From NCBI GenBank assembly GCA_028564675.1, contig JAOVVO010000135.1, positions 1 through 64,000 of the forward strand: a DNA stretch of 64,000 bases, in the 5' to 3' direction. This document shows positions 63,165-64,000 of this stretch, one piece after another (position 1 is the stretch's first letter; each line of letters starts with the position of its first letter). The notes under the pieces are model-generated. The model did no database searches. It was not told where the DNA came from and worked only from the letters and a program-made list of their open reading frames with translations. The DNA comes from Onchocerca lupi. Lineage: Eukaryota; Nematoda; Chromadorea; Rhabditida; Onchocercidae. Made by a program: the position numbers and the translations under genes.

Positions 63165-63227
63165 ATGGATTACGAAAATAATCCAGCATGGAAATATCTG
63201 CGACAATCACGCGAACAAATGATCGCG
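63165..63227 (+). CDS. Muscle myosin heavy chain, first coding exon (continues beyond window)
   Basis: Thick-filament motor protein of muscle. Only 21 codons are present: MDYENNPAWKYLRQSREQMI plus Ala, ending in phase 0 before the donor GTATGT at 63228. The pattern acidic - PxWxYLRxxREQ is the N-terminus of nematode sarcomeric myosins; from memory, C. elegans UNC-54 and MYO-1 begin with a short acidic stretch, DPGWQYL and REQ, before DQSKPYDSKKN-type sequence. Which paralogue (unc-54, myo-1 or myo-2 type) cannot be told from this exon. The rest of the window (63228-64000) is intron 1, AT-rich without further exons. The identification is from a short match but a characteristic one. Confidence 0.75.
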
Positions 63228-64000
63228 GTATGTTTCATTTCCTTTTCTTTTTTTTTTTTTTGTTTGCTTTTTTTCGCTTCTTATTTATTTAATTAATTAA
63301 TTAAATTTATCTTTTTAACATGAATTTTCAATTTTTATTAAATTTTGATAATTTTAATTGAAAATAAGGTAAAGTTAATAAAACCAAATAATCATCGGTG
63401 AAGTTGATAATTTTTATTTTATAATATTAAGTTTTCAGTCTAATAGATTATCGTATTTTTATAGTTTAATAAAACGATTGAGTTAATAAAATAAATTTTA
63501 AATTTTCTTATCATATTATCATAATCATGATGAAACACATGAATTATTATTCGAATTGTCTATTTTTCGAATTTCTATTTTTTTTTTTTTTTTAAACAGA
63601 TCATTAGATAATAATTTATCACCTATACGATTTAATAGTATACTTATAGTATATAAAATAAATTGCAGAAAATTTAATAATTTTTTTTGCAATTATTAAA
63701 ATTGATAATTATTAATCAACAAGTTAATTATTTTTTTAATTATTCTTTTACTACTTTTCTAATAATTTTTTTCATTCATTCATTCCATTCTAATCTTATC
63801 ATTATCATTCACAATCAATCCATCGTTTTACATATTATTATTTAGCTTTTTTTTTTCACTCATTTCATTTCGAATAACATTCGAATTATATTATTATTTT
63901 AATAAAAGGAATAAATTTCTAATATTTAATTAAAATTCAATCAAAATCATTAAAATCGATATTAATATATAATTTTCATCATATATTCTTCATTCATCTC
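63228..64000 (+). other. Intron 1 of the myosin heavy chain gene (partial)
   Basis: AT-rich with T homopolymers. No acceptor followed by coding sequence was found before the window ends. Confidence 0.6.

Noticed and set aside
1..64000. tRNA, rRNA, CRISPR arrays, full transposase or reverse transcriptase genes
   Set aside because: Scanned by eye for A/B box pairs, rRNA-like GC-rich blocks, regular spacers and transposase motifs; none seen. Small noncoding RNAs cannot be excluded without a covariance-model search.

Overview
The window is AT-rich eukaryotic DNA with spliced protein-coding genes and no bacterial features. It looks like the genome of a parasitic nematode, most likely a filarial or related spirurid. 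I infer this from four things: several start codons lie a few tens of bases after a T-rich ...TTTCAG acceptor that has no upstream partner exon (the pattern of spliced-leader trans-splicing); the proteins resemble nematode orthologues; an eIF3G gene sits next to an ARL2 gene on the same strand, as I recall for C. elegans eif-3.G and evl-20; and the introns are long and full of homopolymers and degenerate minisatellites. I rebuilt exons by eye from splice sites and reading-phase continuity. Every multi-exon model below keeps phase through all its junctions.

Layout. 1-849 (+): the last two exons of an unrecognised gene. 2975-7064 (+): a complete Single-minded type bHLH-PAS transcription factor. 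8134-12153 (-): a 400-residue protein that I read as a divergent NBR1-type autophagy receptor (PB1 domain, four-tryptophan/FW domain, C-terminal LIR) without ZZ or UBA domains. 14230-15858 (-): ARL2 GTPase. 16607-18885 (-): eIF3 subunit G. These last three run in the same direction (eIF3G, ARL2, NBR1-like) and may share a transcription unit. 20600-22060: a degenerate ~90-110 bp satellite whose core is an everted pair of AGGTCA half-sites. 28754-45447 (+): a complete 30-exon glycogen debranching enzyme gene (1500 residues). 47174-47996 (-): a complete ELOF1 gene (83 residues). 48863-49722: a GC-richer island open in several frames, unresolved. 51316-51533: a MITE-like element with 14-bp inverted ends and TA duplications. 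52432-55919 (-): a nine-exon gene for a 579-residue protein with several winged-helix (LOTUS-like) repeats. 63165-63227 (+): the first coding exon of a muscle myosin heavy chain, which continues beyond the window.

The genes do not form one pathway. They cover translation initiation (eIF3G), tubulin and cytoskeleton biology (ARL2), selective autophagy (NBR1-like), glycogen breakdown (AGL), transcription (SIM, ELOF1), possible RNA regulation (LOTUS-like protein) and muscle contraction (myosin). The most interesting candidates are the NBR1-like protein, the LOTUS-like repeat protein and the nuclear-receptor-site-like satellite.
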